DNA of 64,000 nt from Streptomonospora alba. Lineage in GTDB: Bacteria; Actinomycetota; Actinomycetes; Streptosporangiales; Streptosporangiaceae. Under the pieces are notes generated by a model. It was not told where the DNA came from. It made no database searches and worked only from the letters and a program-made list of their open reading frames with translations. The DNA lies in NCBI RefSeq assembly GCF_000826685.1, contig NZ_JROO01000006.1, positions 298,810-362,809 on the forward strand, given 5' to 3'. The translations under genes were made by a program, and so were the position numbers. Positions 26,289-34,081 of the stretch are shown piece by piece. Position 1 is the stretch's first letter, and each line of letters starts with the position of its first letter.

Positions 26289-27098
26289 CTAGCGGCCCGA
26301 GAAGCGGGCCTTGCCGGGGCCTTCCTCGATGAAGCTGCGCATCCCGGCCTTCTGGTCTTCGGTGGCGAACAGCCCGGCGAAGTGCATCCGCTCGATCTCC
26401 AGTCCGGTGGCCAGGTCGGTCTCCAGACCGCCGTCGATCGCCTGCTTGGCGGCGCGCAGGGCGAGGGCGGGGCCGTTGGCGTAACTGGCGGCCATGGCCA
26501 CCGCGTGGTCGTAGACCTCGGCCGACGCGACGACGGCGTCGACGAGGCCGATGGACAGGGCCTCCTCCGCGGCGACGTGGCGCCCGGTGTAGATGAGGTC
26601 CTTGGCCCGGGCCGGACCGATCAGCCGGGCAAGGCGCTGGGTGCCGCCCGCCCCGGGGATCACACCGAGGCGGATCTCGGGCTGGCCCAGCCGGCCGTCC
26701 TCGGCCACCACCCGGAAGTCCGCGCACAGCGCCAGCTCGCAGCCGCCGCCCAGCGCGAACCCGGTGATCGCGGCGATGACCGGCTTGGGGATGCGCGCCA
26801 CGGCGGTCAGCGCGTCCTGCAGGACGCGCGAGTGGGCCGCCATCTCGGCGAAGCCCATCTCGGACATCTCCTTGACGTCGGCACCGGCGGCGAAGACCCG
26901 CTCACCGCCGTAGACGACAACGGCGCGCACCTCGTCATCGGCGCTGACGCGCTCGGCCGCCGTTCTGATCTCCCGCTGCATCTGCGCGTCGAGGGCGTTC
27001 ATCTTCGGCCGGTCCAGCCGGATCACGGCCACCGCCGGGTTGTCCGCGTCGCGCTCCACCCGGACGAACTCGCCCGCGCCCTCGTCCACAGTCGTCAT
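26289..27098 (-). CDS. Enoyl-CoA hydratase/isomerase family protein
   Basis: Crotonase-fold enzyme hydrating 2-enoyl-CoA in beta-oxidation. 269 residues from Met7 of the open frame; this ATG (27098) has GGAGAGG five bases upstream, whereas the first Met (27116) has none. Oxyanion-hole block AAGADVKEM (about 68-76), catalytic Glu in GGGCELALCADF (about 130) and second Glu in QPEIRLGVIPGAGGTQRL (about 150), so a true hydratase rather than an isomerase is likely. Electrons from this pathway would pass to the nearby EtfAB. No acyl-CoA dehydrogenase or thiolase is adjacent. Confidence 0.93.
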   Translation of the reverse strand: MTTVDEGAGEFVRVERDADNPAVAVIRLDRPKMNALDAQMQREIRTAAERVSADDEVRAVVVYGGERVFAAGADVKEMSEMGFAEMAAHSRVLQDALTAVARIPKPVIAAITGFALGGGCELALCADFRVVAEDGRLGQPEIRLGVIPGAGGTQRLARLIGPARAKDLIYTGRHVAAEEALSIGLVDAVVASAEVYDHAVAMAASYANGPALALRAAKQAIDGGLETDLATGLEIERMHFAGLFATEDQKAGMRSFIEEGPGKARFSGR

Positions 27099-27332
27099 CC
27101 GGTCCTCTCCCGACATCGGCTGCCCCGCCGCAGTCCGGCCGGGCCGAAGACGCCGTCGGGCGCCCGCGCCCGGCCTTCCGGCGCTCGCGCATCAATACCT
27201 ACCATTGCCCGCCCTGCGGGCCGCCACCCGGAGGGACCCCGCGAAGCGCCGATCCCGCAGTCGCCGACCCGCACCGCCGCGCGGTTTCCCAGCGGCGGCG
27301 GGTCCGGGACCGCCCGGGATCGCCGAGGTCCC

Positions 27333-28244
27333 TCAGAACGTGAGCGGCGTCCAGGTGCCGGCGGCGAGCGAGAGGGTGTGGGCCGTGCCCAGCAGGAGGA
27401 GTGTTCCTGCGATGAGGGCGGTGTCTCCCCTTCGCCAGACGCTCAGGCGGGCGTGGCTGCGCGGCCCGCCCGCGAAGCCGCGGGCGTCCATGGCCATCGC
27501 CAGCAGCGTGCCGGTGCGGATCGCGCGCACCAGCAGCGCGAAGGCCTTGCCCGCGAAGATCGCGACCGCGCGCGCAGGGTTGCCGCCGGCGTCCAGGCCG
27601 CGGGCGCGACGGGCACGCCCCAGGGCGCGCCAGTGCTCCACCAGCAGCGGCACCAGCCGCAGCGCGGCGAGCACCGCGATGGCCGGGCGCTCCGGCACCC
27701 GCAGCCGCTGCACCAGGGAGTCGGCCATGTCGGTGGGGTCGCTGGTGATCGCGGCGAGCAGGCTCGGCAGTGCGATCGCCAGCAGGCGCGCCGCGGCTCC
27801 GAGCGCCCCCATCGGCCCCTCTTCGCCGAAGACGAGATTGACCAGGCCGATCGATGTCCCCATCAGCAGCAGCGGGACGCTCAGCGCGAGGAGCCGGGCC
27901 CGGCCCAGCCCGGCGAAGGGCACCAGCATCAGTCCGGCGGCAAGGACGATCCCGGACGTCACCGGATCCACGACCGGTATCAGCCCCGCGGTGACGAGCA
28001 CGGCGGCCAGCAGCTTGCCCGCGGGGTCGGCCCCCGGCAGCCACGCCCGCCGTGCGAAACCGCGGCCCGCAGGCCGGGCGCCGGAGCCGCAGGTGTCCGT
28101 GCCGTCGGACGAGGCCGACCCGCCGCCGGCCGGAACCGGTTCCCGCTTCGCCGTCGCCGGCTCGGCGGCCGCGACCCGGTTCGGGCCCGGTCGGCTACGC
28201 GCCCGTGGGCGCTCCTCTCCCCCGTGGGCCCCGGCGGCGCTCAT
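27333..28244 (-). CDS. ykoC: ECF transporter T component (EcfT/CbiQ family)
   Basis: Transmembrane coupling subunit linking the S component to the ATPases. 303 residues. Unusual polar N-terminal extension (about 1-65), then five or six membrane segments. The two cytoplasmic coupling motifs are visible: RARGLD (about 215) and MDARGF (about 255), the Ala-Arg-Gly signatures of EcfT. Start overlaps the ATPase stop by four bases (28241-28244, ATGA). Third gene of the TPP-riboswitch-controlled operon, so corresponds to YkoC of the Bacillus YkoEDC system. Symbol by analogy. Confidence 0.9.
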   Translation of the reverse strand: MSAAGAHGGEERPRARSRPGPNRVAAAEPATAKREPVPAGGGSASSDGTDTCGSGARPAGRGFARRAWLPGADPAGKLLAAVLVTAGLIPVVDPVTSGIVLAAGLMLVPFAGLGRARLLALSVPLLLMGTSIGLVNLVFGEEGPMGALGAAARLLAIALPSLLAAITSDPTDMADSLVQRLRVPERPAIAVLAALRLVPLLVEHWRALGRARRARGLDAGGNPARAVAIFAGKAFALLVRAIRTGTLLAMAMDARGFAGGPRSHARLSVWRRGDTALIAGTLLLLGTAHTLSLAAGTWTPLTF

Positions 28245-29905
28245 CCGGACCCCCTCTCGCCGTCGTGCCCGTGCCCCCCATCGGTCTCGGCGGGGCCGCT
28301 ACCCGCGGCACCGCCCGAATCCCCGTCCCCGACGGCGGCGCCGGTACGGGCGATCGGCGGCCGGGTGTATCCGTCCTTCAGCGCGATCTCGACATCGCAG
28401 AAGCAGTCCAGCAGCACGGAGTCGTGGGTGGCGGTGACCACGGCGCGGCCGTCGGCTCGCAGTTCGGCCAGCAGCTCCACCAACTCCCGCCAGGTGCGCA
28501 TGTCCTGACCGAACGTCGGTTCGTCCAGCAGCAGCACGTCGGGGGCGTGGGAGGCGCCCGAGCTCAGCGCCGTCGCCACCGACAGCCGCCGCTTCTCCCC
28601 GCCCGAGAGGGTGAAGGGGTGGACGGCGGCGAGGCCGGTGAGCCGCAGGCGTTCCAGCAGCTCGTCCACGCGGCGCCGGACCTCGCGCGGCCCCATCCCG
28701 GCACGGCGCGGGGCGAAGGCGAGCTCGTCGCGCACGCTCGCGGTGACGAACTGGTCCTCGGCGTGCTGGAACACCGTGCCGACATGGCGCGCCAGCCGCC
28801 GGGCCGGCCACTTCGCCAGCGGGCGCGTGCTGACGTCGGCCAGGCGGCCGCGCGGCGCCACGGTGCCCGCCTCGGGCGCGTCAAGCCCGGCCAGCAGACC
28901 CAGCAGCGTCGACTTGCCCGCGCCGTTGGGCCCGGTCAGGGCGGTCGCGGCGCCCGAGCGGACCTCGGCTGCGGCCCCGTGCAGGACCCGGCCGCCCGGG
29001 GAGTCGAGCAGGCCGATGCCGCCGGGCGCCCGGGCCGTGCAGTCGGCGGCCTCGATCACCGCCGGGCCGGGGGTACCCGGCTGCAGGCGCGGGCGCGGCT
29101 CGCGGCCCGGCACCCATACACCCTGCTCGGCCAGGCTGCGGCCGTGGCCGGCGAAGACCGCGGAGGGCGCGCCGTCGGCGACCACCCCTCCCCCGGGTTC
29201 GACCACCACGACCCTGTCGACCAGGCCGGACACGGCTTCCTCGGCCTCGCCTGCGTTGGCGGCGCCACCGACGACCTCGGCCACGCGGTGCTCGACGAGG
29301 ACCATGGTCGCCTCACTGCCGCGCAGCAGATGCTCCAGCACGCGCCGCACGCGGTCGGCACCGGTGCGGTCGAGGTTGGCCGTGGGCTCGTCGAGCAGCA
29401 GCAGGCGCGGGCGCATCGCCAGCGCGCCGGCGAGCACCAGCCGCTGCTTCTCCCCGCCCGACAGCGCCGCGGTCGGCCGGTCGGGGCCGTAGCCGAAGCC
29501 GACCTCGTCCAAGGCGTCGTGCACGCGGGTCCAGATCTCCGCGCGCTCCAGGCCGAGGTTCTCCGGGCCGAAGGCGACGTCGTCGCCGGAGCGGGCCATG
29601 ACCAGCTGGGTCTCGGGGTCCTGGCTGACCAGGGCGAGCGATCCGCGCGCCGCGTCGGCGGGGCCGCCGTCGATGCGCAGCCGCCCCTCCTCGTCGCCGG
29701 AGATGGCGCCGGAGGCGCCGGTCAGTCCGGCCATGGCGTGCAGCAGCGTGCTCTTGCCGGCTCCGGAGGCGCCGAGCAGCAGGACCCGCTGACCCGGCTC
29801 GATGACGAGGTCGACGCCGCGCAGCGACCATCCGCTTCGGCCGGAGTGGCGCCATCCCCAGTCGGCCAGCTCGACCCGCGCCCCGGCGGCGCCGGCGGGG
29901 CTCAT
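28241..29905 (-). CDS. ykoD: ECF transporter double ATPase (EcfA-EcfA' fusion)
   Basis: 554 residues containing two complete ABC nucleotide-binding domains in one chain. Domain 1: Walker A GASGAGKST (Lys51), LSGGEKQR signature, LLLLDEPTANLD. Domain 2 (from about 290): GPNGAGKST, LSGGEKRR, VLLLDEPTFGQD. It energises uptake by the S/T pair. Overlaps the S-component stop and the EcfT start by four bases each, a tightly coupled operon. The fused layout matches YkoD. C-terminal tail after about 515 is Gly/Asp-rich and probably disordered. Start ATG 29905; the open frame continues upstream into the S gene but is not homologous. Confidence 0.94.
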   Translation of the reverse strand: MSPAGAAGARVELADWGWRHSGRSGWSLRGVDLVIEPGQRVLLLGASGAGKSTLLHAMAGLTGASGAISGDEEGRLRIDGGPADAARGSLALVSQDPETQLVMARSGDDVAFGPENLGLERAEIWTRVHDALDEVGFGYGPDRPTAALSGGEKQRLVLAGALAMRPRLLLLDEPTANLDRTGADRVRRVLEHLLRGSEATMVLVEHRVAEVVGGAANAGEAEEAVSGLVDRVVVVEPGGGVVADGAPSAVFAGHGRSLAEQGVWVPGREPRPRLQPGTPGPAVIEAADCTARAPGGIGLLDSPGGRVLHGAAAEVRSGAATALTGPNGAGKSTLLGLLAGLDAPEAGTVAPRGRLADVSTRPLAKWPARRLARHVGTVFQHAEDQFVTASVRDELAFAPRRAGMGPREVRRRVDELLERLRLTGLAAVHPFTLSGGEKRRLSVATALSSGASHAPDVLLLDEPTFGQDMRTWRELVELLAELRADGRAVVTATHDSVLLDCFCDVEIALKDGYTRPPIARTGAAVGDGDSGGAAGSGPAETDGGHGHDGERGSG

Positions 29906-30558
29906 CCGCGCGCCGAGGGGAACGCGGAGAGCGCGCCCGCCCGGGCGAGCGCCGAGGTCAGCAGCCGGGCGCCGGCGCCGCCGATGACCGCGGCGCTGAT
30001 CACGACGAGCACGCCGTAGGTGAGCTGGAAGGAAAGCGGCCAGGTGGGGTAGTAGCGGACGTTGTCCCAGACGGCGGGGGCGACTCCGGCGGCGGCGCCG
30101 GCGAGCACCGAGATCGCCATGCCCCAGCGGCGGTAGCGGGCGGCGGCGAAGACCAGTTCGGGCAGCAGGCCTTGCACGAAGCCGGCCAGGGCGACCTCCA
30201 CACCCCAGGGGGTACCGAGCACCATGGAGACGAACGCCGCCGCTGTGGAGGTCAGCACGGCGGCGCCGGGCTTGCGGACGACGAGTGCGCCCAGGACGCC
30301 GGGCAGCAGCCACATGCCGTAGATGGCGGCCTGGGCGGGCGGGAAGAAGGCGAAGAGCGGGGCGGAGATCTGCCACAGCAGGTTCCACGCCCAGAAGACC
30401 ACGCCGATGGCCACACCCAGCACCGCGGGCACGACGATGTCCACGGTGCGGTAGCGCGGCAGCGCGCCGCGCAGCCGCGCGAGCAGGCGGGTGAACGCGT
30501 TGCCGCGGGCATTCGGCTTCGCGTCCGGCTGGGGGGTCGACGGCGTGCTGTCACTCAC
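29902..30558 (-). CDS. ykoE: ECF transporter S component, YkoE-like (thiamine/HMP)
   Basis: Substrate-binding membrane subunit, 218 residues. Five or six hydrophobic helices after an N-terminal polar stretch; YRTVDIVVPAVLGVAIGVVFW and the LLPGVLGALVVRKPGAAVLT block fit the YkoE family, whose members bind thiamine or its hydroxymethylpyrimidine precursor. GTG start at 30558 chosen: GAAGGGA lies 6-7 bases upstream, and it lies downstream of the TPP riboswitch. The GAAG of the ribosome site can pair with CTTC just before the GTG, a small hairpin that might add translational control. First gene of the operon S-AA-T. Confidence 0.88.
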   Translation of the reverse strand: MSDSTPSTPQPDAKPNARGNAFTRLLARLRGALPRYRTVDIVVPAVLGVAIGVVFWAWNLLWQISAPLFAFFPPAQAAIYGMWLLPGVLGALVVRKPGAAVLTSTAAAFVSMVLGTPWGVEVALAGFVQGLLPELVFAAARYRRWGMAISVLAGAAAGVAPAVWDNVRYYPTWPLSFQLTYGVLVVISAAVIGGAGARLLTSALARAGALSAFPSARG

Positions 30559-30673
30559 GGAAGGTCCCTTCGCGTGTCGGAGCGAGGGGCCCGAGCCGAG
30601 AGCGCCGGCCGGGCACCGAGCGTCCCGCATGGAGCGGGATGCGCGGTCGCACCGAACCGGCGGACGGGTTCAC

Positions 30674-30760
30674 GACTCCCTGCGCTGGCATTACCCAGAT
30701 CAGGTGTGTGAGGGTCTGCGGTCGCGGCCGCACTCTCAGCGCCTCAGCGCTCCCCTGTCG
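30674..30760 (-). ncRNA. TPP (THI-box) riboswitch
   Basis: Minus strand shows all hallmarks in order: GGGGAGC (P2 start), GCTGAGAG, ACCCTC, ACCTGATCTGGGTAATGCC and GCGCAGGGAG closing P1. Lies 116 bases upstream of the YkoE-like GTG and after glgP. It should turn the ECF operon off when thiamine pyrophosphate is plentiful. In actinobacteria the switch usually acts by hiding the ribosome site; the leader between it and the start contains a near-perfect CCCGC/GCGGG hairpin (around 30620-30640) that could be the expression platform. Confidence 0.95.
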
Positions 30761-30882
30761 GTTTCACCTCCATTATGGGGACCGCGGCATGCCGGAGGTC
30801 AAGGCGGACGGGCCCGGTGCGGCCGGCGGCCACCGGTTGGGCCGCGCCGCCACAGCCCCCTCCTCGGGCGCGGCCGGCCGGC

Positions 30883-33507
30883 TCAGCGCAGCACGATGCC
30901 TGCTGCGGCGCCTTCCGGGGGTTCGGGAACCGCGACCAGGCCCATTTCGGCGCAGTCGCCGAGCAGGCTGTGGTCCGGCAGCACCCGCACGGTGAAACCG
31001 CAGCTGCCCGCGCGCCGCAGCGGCACCGAGCCGTAATAGCACCGCGGCCCGTCGCCGCCGCCTGCGCCGCTCTCCGCCGGCGACATCCCGGCGACGACAG
31101 GGTCCACCAGCGCCTCGGAGTCGGAGACACGCCCGGCGGCCACCTCGACCCGCACGTCCTCGGGGCTGAGCCCGCCCAGCGCGACCGACGCGCGCACCCG
31201 AAGGTCGCCGCCGACCAGCGGCGGCCCTTCGCAGCCGGTCATCTCCACGTGGTCCACCCGCACGCCCGGCCAGGCGTCGCGCACCCGCTGCTTCCAGGCC
31301 GCCAGCTCGCGCGCGCCGCGCATGTCCCCGGCCGCCAGCGCCCGCGAGGAGTCGGCCGCGCCCTGGTAGAGGCGGGCGACGTAGTCGCGCACCATCCGCG
31401 TGGCCAGGACCTTGGGGCCCAGCGAGACGAGCGTGTGCTTGACCATCTCCAGCCACCGCTTGGGCAGCCCGTCGTCGTCGAAGTCGTAGAACAGCGGCAC
31501 GACCTGCTGCTCGATGAGGTCGTAGAGCGCCCCCGCCTCGATGGCGTCGCGCCGGTCGGGGTCCTCGACGCCGTCGGCGGTGGGGATGGCCCAGCCGTTG
31601 GAGCCGTCGTACCACTCCTCCCACCAGCCGTCGCGCACCGACAGGTTGAGCCCGCCGTTGAGGGCCGACTTCATGCCCGAGGTGCCGCAGGCCTCCAGCG
31701 GGCGCAGCGGGTTGTTCAGCCACACGTCGCAGCCCTGCACCAGCGACCGCGCCAGCGCCATGTCGTAGTCGGGCAGGAACACGATCCGGTGGCGCACCCG
31801 CGGGTCGTCGCAGAAGCGCACGATCTCCTGGATGAGCCGCTTGCCGCCTTCGTCGGCCGGGTGGGCCTTGCCGGCGACGACGATCTGCAGCGGCCGGTCC
31901 GGATCCAGCAGCATCGAGGCCAGGCGCTCGCGGTCGCGCAGCATCAGGGTGAGCCGCTTGTAGGAGGGCACCCGGCGGGCGAAGCCGATGGTGAGGACCT
32001 CGGGATCGAGCACGTCGTCGACCCAGCCGAGCTCGGCCTGGCTGGCCCCGCGCCGGCTCCAGGACTCGCGCAGGCGCTCGCGGACGTCGGCGACCAGGCG
32101 CTCGCGCAGCGTGCGGCGCATCTGCCACAGCTCGGCCTCGGAGGCGCCGGTGACCTTGCGCCAGCCCTCGGCGCTGGTGAACTCGCCGGAGTCGGGTACC
32201 ACCCGGCGGGCCAGCTCCTGGGCTTCCTCGGCCACCCATGTGCGCGCGTGCACCCCGTTGGTGACCGCGGTGATGGGCACCTCGGCGGTGTCGAACCCCG
32301 GCCACAGGCCGCGGAACATCTCGCGGCTGACCGCGCCGTGCAGCCTGCTGACCCCGTTGACGCGCTGGGCCAGCCGCATGCCCATGACCGCCATGTTGAA
32401 CACCTCGGGGTCGCCGCCGGAGAAGTCCTCGGCGCCCAGGCGCAGGATGTCCTCGCTCTCCAGGCCCGGGGTCACGGAGTCGCCGTCGGCGAAGTGGCGG
32501 CGCACCAGGTCCCGGTCGAACCTGTCGATCCCGGCGTCCACAGGTGTGTGCGTGGTGAAGACCGTGCCGGCGCGGGCGGCCTCGGCCGCCTCGGCGAAGG
32601 ACAGCCCGCGGTCGACGAGCTCGCGTATGCGCTCCACACCCAGGAAGCCGGCGTGGCCCTCGTTCATGTGGAAGACCTCGGGCTCGGGGTGGCCCGTCAC
32701 CCCGCAGTAGGCCCGCACGGCGCGCACGCCGCCCACGCCCAGCAGCAGCTCCTGGCGCAGGCGGTGCTCCTTGCCGCCGCCGTAGAGGCGGTCGGTGACC
32801 CCGCGCAGCTCGGCGGGGGTGTCCTCGTGCGCGGCGTCAAGCAGCAGCAGGGGCACGCGTCCGGCCCGAGCCACCCACACCCGCGCGCTGAGCCGCCGCC
32901 CGCCGGGCAGGTCCAGGCCGATGCCGAGAGGGGCGCCGTCCTCGTCGCGCAGCTGCGACAGCGGAAGTCCGCGCGGGTCGACCTCGGGGTAGTCCTCCAG
33001 CTGCCAGCCCTCGGGCGAGAGCGCCTGGCTGAAGTAGCCGTGCTGGTACAGCAGTCCCACCCCGATCACGGGGACCCCGAGGTCGCTGGCGCTCTTGAGA
33101 TGGTCGCCGGCCAGGATGCCCAGGCCGCCGGAGTACTGGGGCAGCGCCGCGGTCAGGCCGTATTCGGCGGAGAAGTAGGCGATGGCCGCGGGTGCCTCGC
33201 GCTCGCGGGCGTAGTGCTGGTACCAGCGGTCGTGCTCGACGTAGGCGGCCAGGTCGGCGTCGACTGCGTGCAGCCGGGAGAGGAACCCCTCGTCGGAGGC
33301 GAGCTCGGTGAACCGGTCCGCGGGGACCTCGCCGAGCATGCGGAAGGGGTCGCGGCCGCAGCGCTGCCATACCTCGGCGTCCACCGAGGCGAAGACCTCG
33401 CGTGTGGGGGCATGCCAGGCCCAGCGGAGGTTGGCGGCGAGCCGCTCCAAGGGCGCCAGCTCGTCGGGAAGGGCGGTGCGGACGGTGAACCTGCGAATGG
33501 CTTTCAC
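30883..33507 (-). CDS. glgP: Alpha-glucan (maltodextrin/glycogen) phosphorylase
   Basis: Releases glucose-1-phosphate from alpha-1,4-glucan ends with a PLP cofactor. 874 residues, the long actinobacterial type. N-terminal DUF3417-like segment (LRWAWHAPTREVF, about 25-40), AYFSAEYGL...PQYSGGLGILAGDHLKSASDLGVP (about 108-145), VFHMNEGHAGF, GFARRVPSYKR, and the PLP-lysine region EACGTSGMKSALNGGLN (about 610). Divergent from glgE, with a 574-bp shared control region, so breakdown and synthesis are encoded back to back. A stop 123 bases before the TPP riboswitch separates it from the ECF operon. Confidence 0.96.
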   Translation of the reverse strand: MKAIRRFTVRTALPDELAPLERLAANLRWAWHAPTREVFASVDAEVWQRCGRDPFRMLGEVPADRFTELASDEGFLSRLHAVDADLAAYVEHDRWYQHYAREREAPAAIAYFSAEYGLTAALPQYSGGLGILAGDHLKSASDLGVPVIGVGLLYQHGYFSQALSPEGWQLEDYPEVDPRGLPLSQLRDEDGAPLGIGLDLPGGRRLSARVWVARAGRVPLLLLDAAHEDTPAELRGVTDRLYGGGKEHRLRQELLLGVGGVRAVRAYCGVTGHPEPEVFHMNEGHAGFLGVERIRELVDRGLSFAEAAEAARAGTVFTTHTPVDAGIDRFDRDLVRRHFADGDSVTPGLESEDILRLGAEDFSGGDPEVFNMAVMGMRLAQRVNGVSRLHGAVSREMFRGLWPGFDTAEVPITAVTNGVHARTWVAEEAQELARRVVPDSGEFTSAEGWRKVTGASEAELWQMRRTLRERLVADVRERLRESWSRRGASQAELGWVDDVLDPEVLTIGFARRVPSYKRLTLMLRDRERLASMLLDPDRPLQIVVAGKAHPADEGGKRLIQEIVRFCDDPRVRHRIVFLPDYDMALARSLVQGCDVWLNNPLRPLEACGTSGMKSALNGGLNLSVRDGWWEEWYDGSNGWAIPTADGVEDPDRRDAIEAGALYDLIEQQVVPLFYDFDDDGLPKRWLEMVKHTLVSLGPKVLATRMVRDYVARLYQGAADSSRALAAGDMRGARELAAWKQRVRDAWPGVRVDHVEMTGCEGPPLVGGDLRVRASVALGGLSPEDVRVEVAAGRVSDSEALVDPVVAGMSPAESGAGGGDGPRCYYGSVPLRRAGSCGFTVRVLPDHSLLGDCAEMGLVAVPEPPEGAAAGIVLR

Positions 33508-33617
33508 GCAGCGTGAGGCTACTCAATCCGCCACCCGCGGCGCGACCCGCAACTCCCGTTTTGCGACAGATCACGGAAACTCCGCGTTGCGCCCCGGTTT
33601 CGGATCTCCACATCGCT

Positions 33618-33655
33618 CCGAAAACCGGTAAATACCGGATTTCGTCAGTTTTCGG
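33618..33655. promoter_or_regulatory. Nested inverted repeats upstream of glgP
   Basis: Outer arms CCGAAAAC (33618-33625) and GTTTTCGG (33648-33655) are perfect; inside lies CCGGTA-AA-TACCGG (33625-33638). Position about 110-150 bases upstream of the glgP start fits an operator. Regulator unknown. Confidence 0.4.
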
Positions 33656-33827
33656 GAAAAACCTCGCACCCGTGCTTGCCGACGCGCAGTCGGACTTGTG
33701 TAACCGGATCACACACACCCGAAACCCCTGGTTCGCGAGTTGCGCCAGCTCCGAAAATAAACCTTCGTCCGGTTTGCCGCATCCTGACTCCACGAAATCC
33801 CTGCAGGTCAGGGGAACGCCAAGACTG

Positions 33828-33843
33828 TGTGACGACAATCACA
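33828..33843. promoter_or_regulatory. Perfect CRP-family site TGTGA-CGACAA-TCACA
   Basis: Exact match to the CRP/FNR-family consensus TGTGA-n6-TCACA, located about 240 bases before glgE and 320 before glgP. Suggests cAMP or CRP-like control of glucan storage. Confidence 0.55.
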
Positions 33844-34081
33844 AAAATTACCCGCCTCGGGTTGTCGGCGCAGCCGGCGTTCTGGGCTGACGATAGACAG
33901 AGGGGCAGGCCCGGACCGAAATCACCGACGCCGATCGAACGGCCATTCGGGTGCCACGGGCTGCCCGAACACGGCTCAGGCGTGCCACACGGACACCGTG
34001 GCACCAGCGGCTCGCAGGGTCGACCCGGAAAACCCGACAACCCGATCAAAAATCGGGCATGACGACAATGATGGTGCACCT

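Larger units (their letters stand above)
33508..34081. other. Divergent control region glgP / glgE
   Basis: 574 bp, clearly lower in GC than the genes beside it. Holds nested inverted repeats at 33618-33655, a weaker TGTGT-n9-ACACA repeat at 33697-33715 and a perfect CRP-type site at 33828-33843. CTCCGAAAA occurs twice (near 33616 and 33749). No gene is apparent. Confidence 0.6.

Noticed and set aside
30775..33516. 913-residue open frame on the plus strand
   Set aside because: Antisense of glgP; no ribosome site or domain.
33697..33715. TGTGT-n9-ACACA as a second CRP site
   Set aside because: Half-site spacing does not fit TGTGA-n6-TCACA; kept only as a weak repeat.
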